From Pseudobdellovibrionaceae bacterium (GTDB lineage: Bacteria > Bdellovibrionota > Bdellovibrionia > Bdellovibrionales > UBA1609): a stretch of DNA of 64,000 bases. The stretch spans positions 930,001 to 994,000 of the forward strand of contig JACKAM010000001.1 in NCBI GenBank assembly GCA_020635075.1. The letters are read 5' to 3'. Shown here piece by piece: positions 1 through 8,868 of this stretch. A program made the translations under genes and the position numbers. Under the pieces are notes generated by a model. It had not been told where the DNA came from. It saw only the letters and a list, made by a program, of their open reading frames with translations, and ran no database searches. How positions within the stretch are numbered: the stretch's first letter is position 1; each line of letters starts with the position of its first letter.

Positions 1-1210
1 GAATCTCATTAAAGTAGGTGAGCAGTTCACCTTCGGATTGTTTGATGCCCTCATACTCTTCAGAGGAGTCGTCGTCGTTGAGAAGAAGTCCCAACAGTCC
101 CGATGGGTGGGATTTGTCGTGGTCGGGATGATAAAGACCTATCAAATGACTCTTGTAGCGAAAGACATCCTGACAAAGGCGAGTCAGTTCTCTCTGCACG
201 GTTTCAAGGGCGGCATCGGGCACATCCACGCCGACCTTGTGGATATACAAACAGGCGTGGTCATCGTCTTTGACAAAGAGGCTGCTGAGATAGCGTTCAA
301 AGGGGCGCAGAAAGGGCAAGAACAGGGCAATGCCGATAAGGTTGAAGCTGCTATGGAAGGCCACCAGGGTGTAAAGGGGGCTGTCGATATCCATCTGAGT
401 CTGCAAAAAGTTGAGAATCAGGCCGAGCAGCGCAAATGCGAGAAGGTCGGTAATCAGATTGAATAGAAAGTGGGCCATAGCCACGCGTTTTTTAGTGGGA
501 GTCCCTTGTGCAGCCCCTAAAAGGGCCGTCACAGTGGTTCCTAAGTCGGCGCCGATGACAAGAGCCGCAGCCTGATGAAGGGTGAGTATGTCGGCATTGA
601 GGGCACTCAGGGTGATCATCATTGTTGCTGAGCTAGATTGAATCAGGGCCGTAAAGCCCACTCCAAACAAAAGATACATGAAGGTGCCCCAGCCAGCCAG
701 GAAAGCGAGACTCACCGATTGCGACAAGGTCTCCATACTGGCCTTCATGAAATCAAGGCCCATAAATAGAAATCCCAGGCCAGCGAGAAAGGCGAGAAAG
801 TGGTAAAAGCGGAAACGAGGTCCGAGAAATACAAGACCACAACAGCCTATTCCAATGAGAGGAAGGACAAGGGCCTCAAGGTTCATCTTGAAGCCGAGGG
901 AAGCCACCACCCAGCCGGTAAAGGTGGTTCCAAAATTAGCACCAAGGATAATGCCAAGGGCATTGCCTAGAGTGATGATTTCGGCCCCAACAAAGGCCAA
1001 TACCATGAGTGTCACCACTGAGCTGCTTTGTAGAACAGCCGTGGTCACGGCGCCGTTGATTATGGAAAGAAAATGGTTGGTGGTGTAGTGACGGAGAAAG
1101 CGTTTAAAGCTTCGTCCGGCTAACTCCTTGAGAGCTTCCTCCATGCGAATCATGCCAAAAAGGAAGAAGCCAAGGCCTGCTATGAACTTCCAATACTCAA
1201 TCTTTTCCAT
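1..1210 (-). CDS. Na/Pi cotransporter family protein, C-terminus cut by window edge
   Basis: Reading from the ATG at 1210, the frame stays open to the left edge, giving about 403 residues without a stop, so the 3' end lies outside. The translation shows the two inverted QSSS repeats of sodium/phosphate cotransporters (near residues 61 and 191), each followed by a glycine-rich GANFGTT or GADLGTT segment. About eight hydrophobic helices precede a soluble C-terminal part, which in this family often carries a PhoU-like domain. The family moves phosphate inward with sodium across the inner membrane; substrate here is inferred. The start overlaps the end of the upstream rhodanese gene by 14 bases, so the two are probably translated together. 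Confidence 0.9.
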   Translation of the reverse strand, partial: MEKIEYWKFIAGLGFFLFGMIRMEEALKELAGRSFKRFLRHYTTNHFLSIINGAVTTAVLQSSSVVTLMVLAFVGAEIITLGNALGIILGANFGTTFTGWVVASLGFKMNLEALVLPLIGIGCCGLVFLGPRFRFYHFLAFLAGLGFLFMGLDFMKASMETLSQSVSLAFLAGWGTFMYLLFGVGFTALIQSSSATMMITLSALNADILTLHQAAALVIGADLGTTVTALLGAAQGTPTKKRVAMAHFLFNLITDLLAFALLGLILNFLQTQMDIDSPLYTLVAFHSSFNLIGIALFLPFLRPFERYLSSLFVKDDDHACLYIHKVGVDVPDAALETVQRELTRLCQDVFRYKSHLIGLYHPDHDKSHPSGLLGLLLNDDDSSEEYEGIKQSEGELLTYFNEI

Positions 1211-1646
1211 CGTTAGGTTTCGGCCCGCCTTTTTGGCTCCCGAATGGAATGGTTGGCAGTCCCTGGGCCTTCCAGTCCTTGAGTCCGCCAATGTTGATCA
1301 CTGAGAGGTAGCCCTTGTCTTTGAGTCGCTGCTGAACTTGTCCAGCTCTTCCTCCGGAGCGGCAATAGATGTAGATTTTCTTATCCTTCGGAGTTTGTCT
1401 CAAGAAGGCCTCCCAGCCCTTTGAAGCAATACGAATTTCCGAGTTCGGCAACCATAGAGCGCCTTTGGCCAGGCCTTCTTCCTGTAATTCTGAGATCTCA
1501 CGTACATCCAAGAGAATGGCATCATTCTTATTGACCTCGACGGCGACTTTTTTGAAATCCACGGCATCGGCTGTCCAGGCAGAGGAAAGGTAAGAACCGG
1601 CAATAAGGGTCGCGGCCAGGGTCAGAATCCATCTGGTGATTTTCAT
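1197..1646 (-). CDS. exported rhodanese-like protein
   Basis: A 149-residue protein with an N-terminal signal peptide (hydrophobic stretch, likely cleavage after SSAWTADA) and one rhodanese domain. The active loop CRSGGR starts at Cys95, so the catalytic cysteine is present. Single-domain periplasmic rhodaneses handle sulfane sulfur or act as redox partners; the actual substrate cannot be read here. It is the third gene of a minus-strand run: histone-like gene, MarC, this gene, Na/Pi cotransporter. The 17-base gap to MarC and the 14-base overlap with the cotransporter point to one transcript. Confidence 0.88.
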   Translation of the reverse strand: MKITRWILTLAATLIAGSYLSSAWTADAVDFKKVAVEVNKNDAILLDVREISELQEEGLAKGALWLPNSEIRIASKGWEAFLRQTPKDKKIYIYCRSGGRAGQVQQRLKDKGYLSVINIGGLKDWKAQGLPTIPFGSQKGGPKPNDGKD

Positions 1647-1663
1647 CAGTCATCTCCTCGACT

Positions 1664-2299
1664 TCAAATCTTTAGTAGCTTGTGAACATAAGGGGTCAAC
1701 CCCTTAAAAAAATACTCTACGGCAATCATCATGAGAATCAATCCCATGAGTCTGAAAAAAACCTTGCTGCCGCTACTTCCCATGAGGGCCAATAGACGTT
1801 TAGAACTGATGAGAATAATAAATGTCGCCAGGCTGACAAGGGCAAAAGTGCCAAAGAGGATGGATTTGTGAATAATGGAATGGGCCTCCTGAATCTGCAC
1901 AATCACTACGGTAATAGTGCCAGGTCCGCAGATCATGGGGATGGCTAGAGGCGTGATGGCAAACTCATCAATGAGAGCCGCTTCGGCATGAGTGACTTTT
2001 TTAATTCGAGAGTTCTTCCCCTGAAGCATATCATAGCCGGTGATAAAAAAGAGCACCCCACCAACGACCCTGAGGCCGTCAACAGAGATGTTGAAGAAAT
2101 TAAAAACCAATTTGCCCGTCAGGGCAAAGAGGACCATGGCAGCGAAAGCCACCAGTACGGCGGTGCGAGCCACACGAATAGCCTGCCGTCGATCAACGGA
2201 TTCGGTGAAAGCCGCGTAAACCGGCATGGTGCCAATAGGATTGACGATGGTAAACACACTCGTAAAAACAAAGAGAAAATAGGCGAGAAGTTCTTTCAT
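1664..2299 (-). CDS. MarC family (UPF0056) inner-membrane protein
   Basis: A 211-residue, six-helix membrane protein. The N-terminal TSVFTIVNPIGTMPVY segment and the GGVLFFITGYDML segment are typical of MarC. The family was once linked to multiple antibiotic resistance, but that role is not supported, and its function remains unknown. It sits 12 bases after the histone-like gene and 17 bases before the rhodanese gene. Confidence 0.9.
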   Translation of the reverse strand: MKELLAYFLFVFTSVFTIVNPIGTMPVYAAFTESVDRRQAIRVARTAVLVAFAAMVLFALTGKLVFNFFNISVDGLRVVGGVLFFITGYDMLQGKNSRIKKVTHAEAALIDEFAITPLAIPMICGPGTITVVIVQIQEAHSIIHKSILFGTFALVSLATFIILISSKRLLALMGSSGSKVFFRLMGLILMMIAVEYFFKGLTPYVHKLLKI

Positions 2300-2311
2300 G
2301 TTGCCATCACT

Positions 2312-2860
2312 TTACGAGCGAAAATCCCGGTCCATCACGGTTTTGCGGCCATCTTCACGGGCCACATCGATAGCTTCGTCACACAGTCGGCGAACGTGGT
2401 CGGAGAGGGCCTGGAGCGCGCTCGCCGAGGTGTTCATATCTGAATGGCGGCGAATATAGTCTTTAACCTTTGAAGCGACAACCAAAATTTCCCGGTCAGA
2501 TGGGGATGAGCTCTTTTTCGGTGATGAGGTGGAATTCTTGGTGGCCGGAATGATCCTCCTCGTTGGGGTGCTATTGATTGCCGAGCCTGTTGTCGTCGGC
2601 GGAGAAGGCTGTGATTGAACCTCTTCCGCCTCGACCTCCCGGCGCCACTGCTCCAATGAAGGTGAGGTTTCTTCAATCGCATAGGCGTCTCGATGCCTGG
2701 CTCCTGGCAGGTGGCGCTCAAAGCAGGAGACTGAGCAGAAGACCAGGCCCGTGCGCTTGCGGTTACAGGTGGATACATTGCACTGATAGTAAGAGTGGCG
2801 GTAGGGGATTTCTTTTTTGCATGAGCTGCATTTTCGCCAGTACTGGGTAGAGACTTCCAT
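2312..2860 (-). CDS. zinc-finger protein with C-terminal histone fold
   Basis: A 182-residue, three-part protein. Residues 11-56 hold a cysteine/histidine cluster (C11-x2-C14, C27-x4-C32, C42-x3-C46, H50, H56) fitting a cross-brace two-zinc finger. Residues about 65-120 are a low-complexity linker rich in Ser, Thr, Pro and Lys. Residues about 122-182 match the histone fold: a helix with VASKVKDYIR, a long helix with ALQALSDHVRRLCDEAI, then the GRKTV loop (R172) and a final acidic-aromatic D-R-D-F, as in archaeal histones where RKTV contacts DNA. Bdellovibrio is known to use histones as chromatin proteins, and a bacterial class with an N-terminal zinc finger (ZZ histones) has been described, which this resembles. 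It leads a four-gene operon. The Shine-Dalgarno is weak (GGAG almost touching the ATG). DNA binding itself is inference. Confidence 0.82.
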   Translation of the reverse strand: MEVSTQYWRKCSSCKKEIPYRHSYYQCNVSTCNRKRTGLVFCSVSCFERHLPGARHRDAYAIEETSPSLEQWRREVEAEEVQSQPSPPTTTGSAINSTPTRRIIPATKNSTSSPKKSSSPSDREILVVASKVKDYIRRHSDMNTSASALQALSDHVRRLCDEAIDVAREDGRKTVMDRDFRS

Positions 2861-2986
2861 ACTCCGAGACTAAAACAATCAGACAAATTGGAAAACCAAA
2901 AACCGGGGTAAGCAGAGACCCTGAGCTTTGGTCTAGATAGCTATTGAGTTCAACCTGCCTGCGGGCTTGGTGCGAGTAGCCCATTC

Positions 2987-3883
2987 TTAGTTGCTGGCGG
3001 GTGACGGGAAAAAATGATCCTTGATTTGTTGGGGGTATTGAGACCCTAAAGAATCGATCAAATCATTGTGATGGGCACCGGGAACGGAGACCCACTTTTT
3101 GTCGGCGACAAATGCTGGCAAGGACTGCCAAAATTTCTCACCCAGTGCATAGGGGATCACTTCGTCTTCCTCACCGTGAAAGGCCAACACCGGGATGGAT
3201 TTGAGATCAGCCGCCCACTTGTGACTGGGGAAGGGGTGGCGAATCAGCAGGGAGACCGGCAAATAAGGGTAGTGAAACTGAGCCACCTTGGAAATGGAAG
3301 GATAAGGGCTAATCAAAATTAGGCCCTGCACGGGACGCTGGCTGGCGAGATTTACGGCGACACCGGTACCGAGAGATTCTCCCATCACCAATATCCTGTT
3401 CGGTAGGTTATTGTCCATCAGGTGATCAAAAAGCTCTTGGGCATTTTGTGTGAGGCTCTTTTGCCCAGGCTTTTCTGCGCTCCCCGCATATCCTGGATAT
3501 TCGGCGATCACGATATCGATGGGTAAATTTAAGAGTCCCTGAATGAGATAGCCCCGATCAGCGGCGCGGCCAGCGTTGCCATGAAACACCAAAAGTGTCG
3601 CCTGGGACTCAGGTTGGCGGCGAATGTAGTAGCGGAGGTCACCATGGGGAGAGGTGAACTCCTTGATTGAAAATCCGAGGCGGCGCAATTGGGGGGCTTG
3701 ATCCAGGTGAGTGTGATCAGGAAAAAACAGAAGTTTTTCCTGAAACCAGAAAACCATGCCGACAAAGGCCAAATAAACGAGCGTGATGCCAATAATAGAC
3801 TTGAGAAGCCAGGAGCCCATAAAGAACATCTTAATCCAGCTCGGGAGGAGGTGAAAGCGAAGGGTATTTGGAATGCAACGCAT
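2987..3883 (-). CDS. membrane-anchored alpha/beta hydrolase (ABHD13/BEM46-like)
   Basis: A 298-residue serine hydrolase. A hydrophobic anchor (about residues 22-48) is followed by the fold: oxyanion strand LLVFHGNAG, nucleophile elbow GESLGTG, acid in GEEDEVIP and histidine in GAHHND, so the full triad is visible. It resembles the BEM46/ABHD13 group, which sits in membranes and whose natural substrate is uncertain. The start could also be one of the methionines 18-21 codons further in, because no clear ribosome site favours the first. It is divergent from the alanine symporter gene; about 115 bases lie between them. Confidence 0.85.
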   Translation of the reverse strand: MRCIPNTLRFHLLPSWIKMFFMGSWLLKSIIGITLVYLAFVGMVFWFQEKLLFFPDHTHLDQAPQLRRLGFSIKEFTSPHGDLRYYIRRQPESQATLLVFHGNAGRAADRGYLIQGLLNLPIDIVIAEYPGYAGSAEKPGQKSLTQNAQELFDHLMDNNLPNRILVMGESLGTGVAVNLASQRPVQGLILISPYPSISKVAQFHYPYLPVSLLIRHPFPSHKWAADLKSIPVLAFHGEEDEVIPYALGEKFWQSLPAFVADKKWVSVPGAHHNDLIDSLGSQYPQQIKDHFFPSPASN

Positions 3884-3997
3884 CCTATGGGGAGGGCGTG
3901 GCTCGGGAGGATTGACCCAGCTTCTTCAAGTTGATATCGAAGTGCTTAATATCATTAAAATCTCAGCCGAGAGAGAAACCTTCACCGAGGGGGCTTG

Positions 3998-5365
3998 ATG
4001 GAGTCCGTGAATTCAGCGTTGGAAACAGTGGTCGGATACGTGTGGGGTCTGCCCATGGTCTTCCTGCTGGTGGGGACCGGCATCCTTTTGACCGTTGTTT
4101 TGGGCTTTCCTCAACTCAAAGGTTTTCTCCACGCCATTCAAGTTGTGCGCGGTAAATTTGACGACCCCGATGATCCAGGTGAGATTAGTCACTTTCAGGC
4201 CCTGTGTACGGCGCTTTCCGCCACAGTGGGATTGGGAAATATTGCCGGTGTTGCTGTAGCCATTCATTTGGGCGGACCGGGAGCCACCTTTTGGATGGTG
4301 GTGACGGGTTTGGTTGGAATGGCGACGAAGTTTTCCGAGTGTTCCATCTCCATGATGTATCGTCACGTGGACGAGAGAGGTATCGTTCATGGTGGAGGCT
4401 TTCACTACATCGAGCGTGGTTTGGGTAAGGCCTGGAAGCCCATGGCCGTGTTTTTTGCCCTAGCTTGCATTTGCGCGAGTTTTGGCGCGGCCAATATGTT
4501 TCAAACCAACCAAGTGGCTGCAATTCTGGAATCCAATTTCAATGTACCGCCATTGGCCACGGGCTTGACCTTGGCCATCGCTACAGCCGTGGTGATCATT
4601 GGTGGAATTAAACGCATTGGGCAGGTGACTTCAACATTGGTCCCCTTTATGGGCGGTATTTATATTATCGGCTCTCTGATAGTGATTTTCGCTAACCTTT
4701 CAGCGATACCGTCACTGCTCATGCAAATTTTTAGCGATGCATTTTCTGGAACCGCAGCGGAAGGCGCCTTTGCCGGGATCGCCGTTCGCGAGGTCCTCGT
4801 CCAAGGGGTGAGGCGTGCCTGTTTTTCCAATGAGGCGGGATTGGGGTCTGCCCCCATTGCCCACTCGGCGGCATCGACAAAGGAACCAGTGCGGGAGGGT
4901 GCTGTGGCCTTGTTGGAGCCATTTATCGATACCGTTGTGATTTGCACCATGACAGCCTTGGTGATTTTGCTCTCTGGTGCATGGACACAAGATGCCAATG
5001 GCGTGGAGTTGACCGCTTTAGCTTTTGATTCTGCCATGCCAGGGTTTGGTCGTTACTTTGTGCCTGTTGCGGTGACATTGTTTGCTTACTCAACCCTGTT
5101 GAGTTGGTCTTACTACGGTGAAAGAGCGGTGGATTATATGATTGGAGAGAAGGGAATTCTCGCCTACAAGATCATCTTTTGCGTGGTCGCTGTGGCCGGA
5201 GCCCTGTGGGCAATTGGGCCTGTGCTCAACTTCTCTGACCTCATGTTGGGTCTCATGGTCATTCCCAACTTAATTGCCGTTCTGATCCTACTTCCCAAGC
5301 TGCGTCAGGAGTCTTCTAGTTACTTTGGGAAACTGCGCCGTGGCGAATTCAAGATGACGAAATAA
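3998..5365 (+). CDS. sodium:alanine symporter family (AGCS) protein
   Basis: A 455-residue carrier of about ten to eleven transmembrane helices. The family signature is clear: an N-terminal segment with FPQLKGF, then TALSATVGLGNIAGVAVAI and GGPGATFWM, and later CFSNEAGLGSAPIAHSAA. The family imports alanine or glycine with sodium at the inner membrane. The ATG at 3998 follows a purine-rich GAGGGGG site by about five bases; a TTG just before it is possible but less likely. The C-terminal helices and length match the family. Confidence 0.93.
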   Translation: MESVNSALETVVGYVWGLPMVFLLVGTGILLTVVLGFPQLKGFLHAIQVVRGKFDDPDDPGEISHFQALCTALSATVGLGNIAGVAVAIHLGGPGATFWMVVTGLVGMATKFSECSISMMYRHVDERGIVHGGGFHYIERGLGKAWKPMAVFFALACICASFGAANMFQTNQVAAILESNFNVPPLATGLTLAIATAVVIIGGIKRIGQVTSTLVPFMGGIYIIGSLIVIFANLSAIPSLLMQIFSDAFSGTAAEGAFAGIAVREVLVQGVRRACFSNEAGLGSAPIAHSAASTKEPVREGAVALLEPFIDTVVICTMTALVILLSGAWTQDANGVELTALAFDSAMPGFGRYFVPVAVTLFAYSTLLSWSYYGERAVDYMIGEKGILAYKIIFCVVAVAGALWAIGPVLNFSDLMLGLMVIPNLIAVLILLPKLRQESSSYFGKLRRGEFKMTK

Positions 5366-5471
5366 GAGTGTTTTTTGGGGTTCAAAATCAAAACTTTGGA
5401 CCCTAACTCGACTGGTCTAATTAGTTGAAATTCTGTCAATATCTGAAATTTTCACCCGACCGGCTTTTTGT

Positions 5472-5501
5472 TTGACACTTTCAACGACCGCAATGCATTA
5501 T
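5472..5501 (+). promoter_or_regulatory. sigma-70-like promoter for the outer-membrane protein gene
   Basis: TTGACA at 5472-5477 is followed after 18 bases by CATTAT at 5496-5501. This would give a leader of about 145 bases before the ATG at 5654. The leader contains a perfect TAGACC-GA-GGTCTA palindrome around 5513-5526. It is a sequence-only call. Confidence 0.5.
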
Positions 5502-5653
5502 CGACAGCTCCTAGACCGAGGTCTATGGCTGGTGCCTCAGTTATTTCGGTTTCCTTTAGGCCCTTGTGTGCCTGAAGTGGGGGATTTGTTAAGGGGATTT
5601 AATAACTTTGATCATTCGTGGTCAAAGGACAGCTAATTAGAGGGGGATATCAC

Positions 5654-6619
5654 ATGCAAGCAACTAAGAAAGTATTGAGCCTCTTTGTCGGGGCAGCTGT
5701 GGCCACAGGATTGTCATTTGCTGCTTACGCTGAAGAGCAAGAGAGTTCTTCCGAGACAAAAGTTAAGATGGAAGAAGCTAAAGGTGAGGCCGGAGAAGGC
5801 GACGTTGATGAACTGATCACTAATCGCAAGCTTCGTGCAGAAACTGGCTCCAAGTCCAAGCTGAGCGTTTCCACTTCTTTCAACTACAGTGGTGCGACCA
5901 TCAACAAGCCTGGCGCGCGTATTCGTCCGAACATTCGTGGAGCAGCCAACACAGTGGCATTGGCTTCCTTGAGCGGTTCGATCGCAGGTAAATATCGTCT
6001 GGGAACTAAGGACAGCGTCAGCGCCGGTGTTGGTCTGCGTATGTTGACTCCTTTCCATGACAGCTTGAATACCTCCAAAATCAACGGTGTTGAGCGTGCT
6101 GACGTTTACAACCCCTATGTTGATCTCACTCACATCGACAAGATCGGTGGATTCCAGTCTGTGACTTCTGCAAGCGTGACCGGCATGACAACTGACTACT
6201 CTCGTCAAACTGGTTACGTGGCAAACATTTCTGTGTCAGAGACTCTTCTCAAGGACATTGGAACCTCTGGATTCAGCGTGGGTCTTTACTCCGGTATTGA
6301 CGGCAGCATTTTCGACAAGTTTGATGATGCAGCTAAAGCTGGAAGCGCTGACTACTCTATCGGGTTCTATCCCTTCCTTGAGTACGTCATTAATGACACT
6401 CTGAACTTCCGCACGATCTCTGGCCTGTGGGTTTATGACCACCTTCGTTCGGAGCGTTCTACATTCACATTCGAGAAGAATAAGATCTACCAGTCGGTTG
6501 GCTTGGGAATCTCTGTTTCTCGTGATATTTACCTGTACCCCAACGTTCAGTTCCTGCCTGAGAACATCCGCGCAGACCTGACCAACGTTGCTCTTTCTGC
6601 CAACATCAACGTATTCTAA
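5654..6619 (+). CDS. exported outer-membrane beta-barrel protein, function unknown
   Basis: A 321-residue protein starting at the ATG at 5654, behind a strong AGAGGGGG site. A signal peptide ends at ALA-like SFAAYA, then a charged Glu/Lys-rich stretch (about residues 25-60) precedes alternating polar and hydrophobic strands. The C-terminus ends in Phe, as usual for barrels recognised by the BAM machinery. The charged stretch and the lack of any catalytic motif leave its role open; it may be a porin-like or structural protein. It stands alone, with its own promoter and a strong terminator, so it is probably well expressed. Confidence 0.8.
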   Translation: MQATKKVLSLFVGAAVATGLSFAAYAEEQESSSETKVKMEEAKGEAGEGDVDELITNRKLRAETGSKSKLSVSTSFNYSGATINKPGARIRPNIRGAANTVALASLSGSIAGKYRLGTKDSVSAGVGLRMLTPFHDSLNTSKINGVERADVYNPYVDLTHIDKIGGFQSVTSASVTGMTTDYSRQTGYVANISVSETLLKDIGTSGFSVGLYSGIDGSIFDKFDDAAKAGSADYSIGFYPFLEYVINDTLNFRTISGLWVYDHLRSERSTFTFEKNKIYQSVGLGISVSRDIYLYPNVQFLPENIRADLTNVALSANINVF

Positions 6620-6644
6620 TTTCGTTGATTTAGAGCTAGAAATA

Positions 6645-6680
6645 AAAATGGGACCCTCTCGAGAGGAGTCCCATTTTTTT
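6645..6680 (+). terminator. rho-independent terminator after the outer-membrane protein gene
   Basis: The stem ATGGGAC-CCTC pairs with GAGG-A-GTCCCAT around a TCGA loop and is followed by eight T. A run of A on the left side means it could also stop transcripts arriving from the right. Confidence 0.9.
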
Positions 6681-6726
6681 TGCGGAATGAGTAATATGTA
6701 ATATGGCTTCGGAAACTAATAATTCA

Positions 6727-7476
6727 TCAACTACGCTTTGAATCTTGGCCCTTCTTTAGGATGCGATTGAGAGCCTGGAGTTCTTTTTCCATGAAGTAAC
6801 CGGTGTTGTCGGCCTTTTTGCGGTAGTACTGGATGACTTCTAAGGCGTGTTCATAGCGATTGTGTTCAATGAGCATAAAAACATAATTTCGCGTCACAGT
6901 GATTTGCAGGGTGTTGGGCTTGAGTTCCAGCACCTGGCGATAAAAGCGGATGGCCTCATCCACCTGTCCCATACCGGCCAGAACCTGGGCATAGCGATAG
7001 GTGGGTTCAGCTTCGCTTCCGCCGAGCTTCACATACTCCTTAAAAGTATGGGCCGCTGCCTGGATATCGCCGGTGGCGTGCTGAAGTTCCCCCAGCTTGG
7101 CCAAAATGGTGATGTCCTTATTTATTCGGTAAATCTGCTTGTAGGAGTCCTTCACACAATTGTGTTTGTGGCGAGCCTTGCAGATCTCGACGATCTTAAA
7201 TAGATCCTGAGTATTGGCGGTGCCTGTCATTTCTTTTGCTTTAAGCGGAATTATCTCAAAGAAATAGGTGTCCCAGTTAATGGCATGGATAAAGGCACCA
7301 ATGAGAACCATGGCAAAGACGATAATCATGGCTGAGATTCGATCTGTCACCCTTCTCTCGGCTGCCTTTGCGAATGATGATGCGGTCCAACCACATTCAC
7401 AAACAATGACAGTTCCGAAGATCCGGTCTTGTGGTATTGGCCGATGACAGGCCGGGCAGTGTCCAAATTGAGTCAT
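6727..7476 (-). CDS. zinc-ribbon, single-TM, TPR protein of unknown function
   Basis: A 249-residue protein. The N-terminus carries CPAC (residues 8-11) and C-E-C (about 29-31), a four-cysteine zinc ribbon. One membrane helix follows at about residues 48-68, then tetratricopeptide repeats (ATGDIQAAAHTFKEYVKLGG and GMGQVDEAIRFYRQVLEL). The ribbon would face the cytoplasm and the TPR part the periplasm, suggesting a scaffold for an envelope complex. No enzyme motif is visible. The gene converges on the outer-membrane protein gene. Confidence 0.75.
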   Translation of the reverse strand: MTQFGHCPACHRPIPQDRIFGTVIVCECGWTASSFAKAAERRVTDRISAMIIVFAMVLIGAFIHAINWDTYFFEIIPLKAKEMTGTANTQDLFKIVEICKARHKHNCVKDSYKQIYRINKDITILAKLGELQHATGDIQAAAHTFKEYVKLGGSEAEPTYRYAQVLAGMGQVDEAIRFYRQVLELKPNTLQITVTRNYVFMLIEHNRYEHALEVIQYYRKKADNTGYFMEKELQALNRILKKGQDSKRS

Positions 7477-7718
7477 GTCCCCAACTCCCTCGGTTTCATG
7501 CGTTTGCTCTTGAAGTGACCATTAAATGTAGACAACCCCAATGGTCACGACTTCGATACTCAGTTGAAATTCCATGAATTATGCCAGCTCAAATCGAAAT
7601 CAGAGGGGGCTTGTCCGGGGCCATCTGCCAACTTTTAAGCACTGGCGAGAAAATGGACAACAGCGGGTCTTGTCACCTGGCCCGGATGTCTCTACATTAG
7701 ACACATGGGGAGGTCCAA

Positions 7719-8831
7719 GTGCTTGTTCATGCTGAGAAAATAGCGATTCAAAAGGGGGCGCTCGGCTGTCTCACTCTAAGACGGCCAGAGGCATTGAATG
7801 CCCTGAGTGCAGAGATGTTTCAGCAAATGCGTGTGGCCCTGGAGGCCTGGGAGAAGGATCCGGATGTGAAGGCAGTGATTCTGGATTCCTCGTCTGATCG
7901 CGCTTTCTGCGCCGGTGGAGACGTAAAAAATGTTGTCCTAAAGGCTCGGGAAGAGGACTTGGATTTTGCCCAAGAGTTTTTCGTTGCCGAGTACTCGATG
8001 GATTATGATCTCCATTGCTATCCCAAACCCATCTTGTGTTGGGCCCAAGGCATCACCATGGGCGGCGGCATCGGTTTGATGAACGGTTGCAGTCACAGGG
8101 TAGCCACAGAGGCCAGTCTCTTTGCCATGCCTGAGATTTCGATTGGTTTTTTCCCCGATGTGGGAGGGGGCTATTTCCTTAATCGACTTCCGGATGGGGT
8201 GGGCTTGTTTTTAGGTCTTACGGGAGCGCGTTTTCGGGGCGGAGATGCGGTGGCCCTCGGCATGGCCGATAGTCTTATTAAACATGAAGACAAACAGCAA
8301 GTGGTTGACCGGCTTTCTCAGACGGACTGGAGCGAGGCGGGAGTTGAGAATTTTGCCAAAATGAGTGAGGCCCTGGAAAGCTTTAGGCTTCACGAAATCC
8401 AGTCGGATTTAGCCCTGCCCCTGACGGAATTGGGGCGCAGGCTGAGTGGTTTTTCGACTCTGGAGCAGGTGGATGAGTTCCTGCGCCATCAGGAGATCAG
8501 TCATGAGGCATTAGAATCAGCCCGAATCGAGTACGTCGATGGTTCGCCCTTGGTGGCAAGAGTGATCTATGAGCACATCGGGCGCTGCCGCAACCTAAGT
8601 CTAGCTCAAGTATTTGCTGTGGAATGGTCTTTAGCTATTCGTTTTTGTTCAGAGCCTGAATTTCAAGAGGGTGTGCGAGCCCTATTAATCGACAAAGACA
8701 AACGTCCAGAGTGGCGTTTTAGCTCACTTAAGGATGTGCCGAAAAAGGAATGGGAGTATTTGATGGCGCCGGTTGAGCCCAATCTTCTTTCTCCTCATTT
8801 GGCACAGAGAAGCCCTCGGACTTCCTTGTAG
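7719..8831 (+). CDS. 3-hydroxyisobutyryl-CoA hydrolase-like (crotonase fold)
   Basis: A 370-residue member of the enoyl-CoA hydratase/isomerase superfamily. The length and the motifs FCAGGDVK, ITMGGGIGLM and FAMPEISIGFFPDVGG identify the 3-hydroxyisobutyryl-CoA hydrolase branch, which releases 3-hydroxyisobutyrate in valine breakdown. The oxyanion glycines and the acidic residue in PEISIG are present. Translation starts at GTG (7719) behind GGGGAGG. A related enoyl-CoA hydratase activity is possible, but the long C-terminal extension favours the hydrolase. Confidence 0.88.
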   Translation: MLVHAEKIAIQKGALGCLTLRRPEALNALSAEMFQQMRVALEAWEKDPDVKAVILDSSSDRAFCAGGDVKNVVLKAREEDLDFAQEFFVAEYSMDYDLHCYPKPILCWAQGITMGGGIGLMNGCSHRVATEASLFAMPEISIGFFPDVGGGYFLNRLPDGVGLFLGLTGARFRGGDAVALGMADSLIKHEDKQQVVDRLSQTDWSEAGVENFAKMSEALESFRLHEIQSDLALPLTELGRRLSGFSTLEQVDEFLRHQEISHEALESARIEYVDGSPLVARVIYEHIGRCRNLSLAQVFAVEWSLAIRFCSEPEFQEGVRALLIDKDKRPEWRFSSLKDVPKKEWEYLMAPVEPNLLSPHLAQRSPRTSL

Positions 8832-8868
8832 GTGCCTAGGACTGCGGGCTCCGGGGCAAGAGTTAGGA

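Noticed and set aside
38..466. Plus-strand open frame opposite the Na/Pi cotransporter gene
   Set aside because: No ribosome site or domain; the minus-strand reading matches a known family across the same bases.
5374..5412. GGGTTCAAA/TTTGGACCC repeat as a terminator for the symporter gene
   Set aside because: No T run after the stem on either strand and one mismatch.
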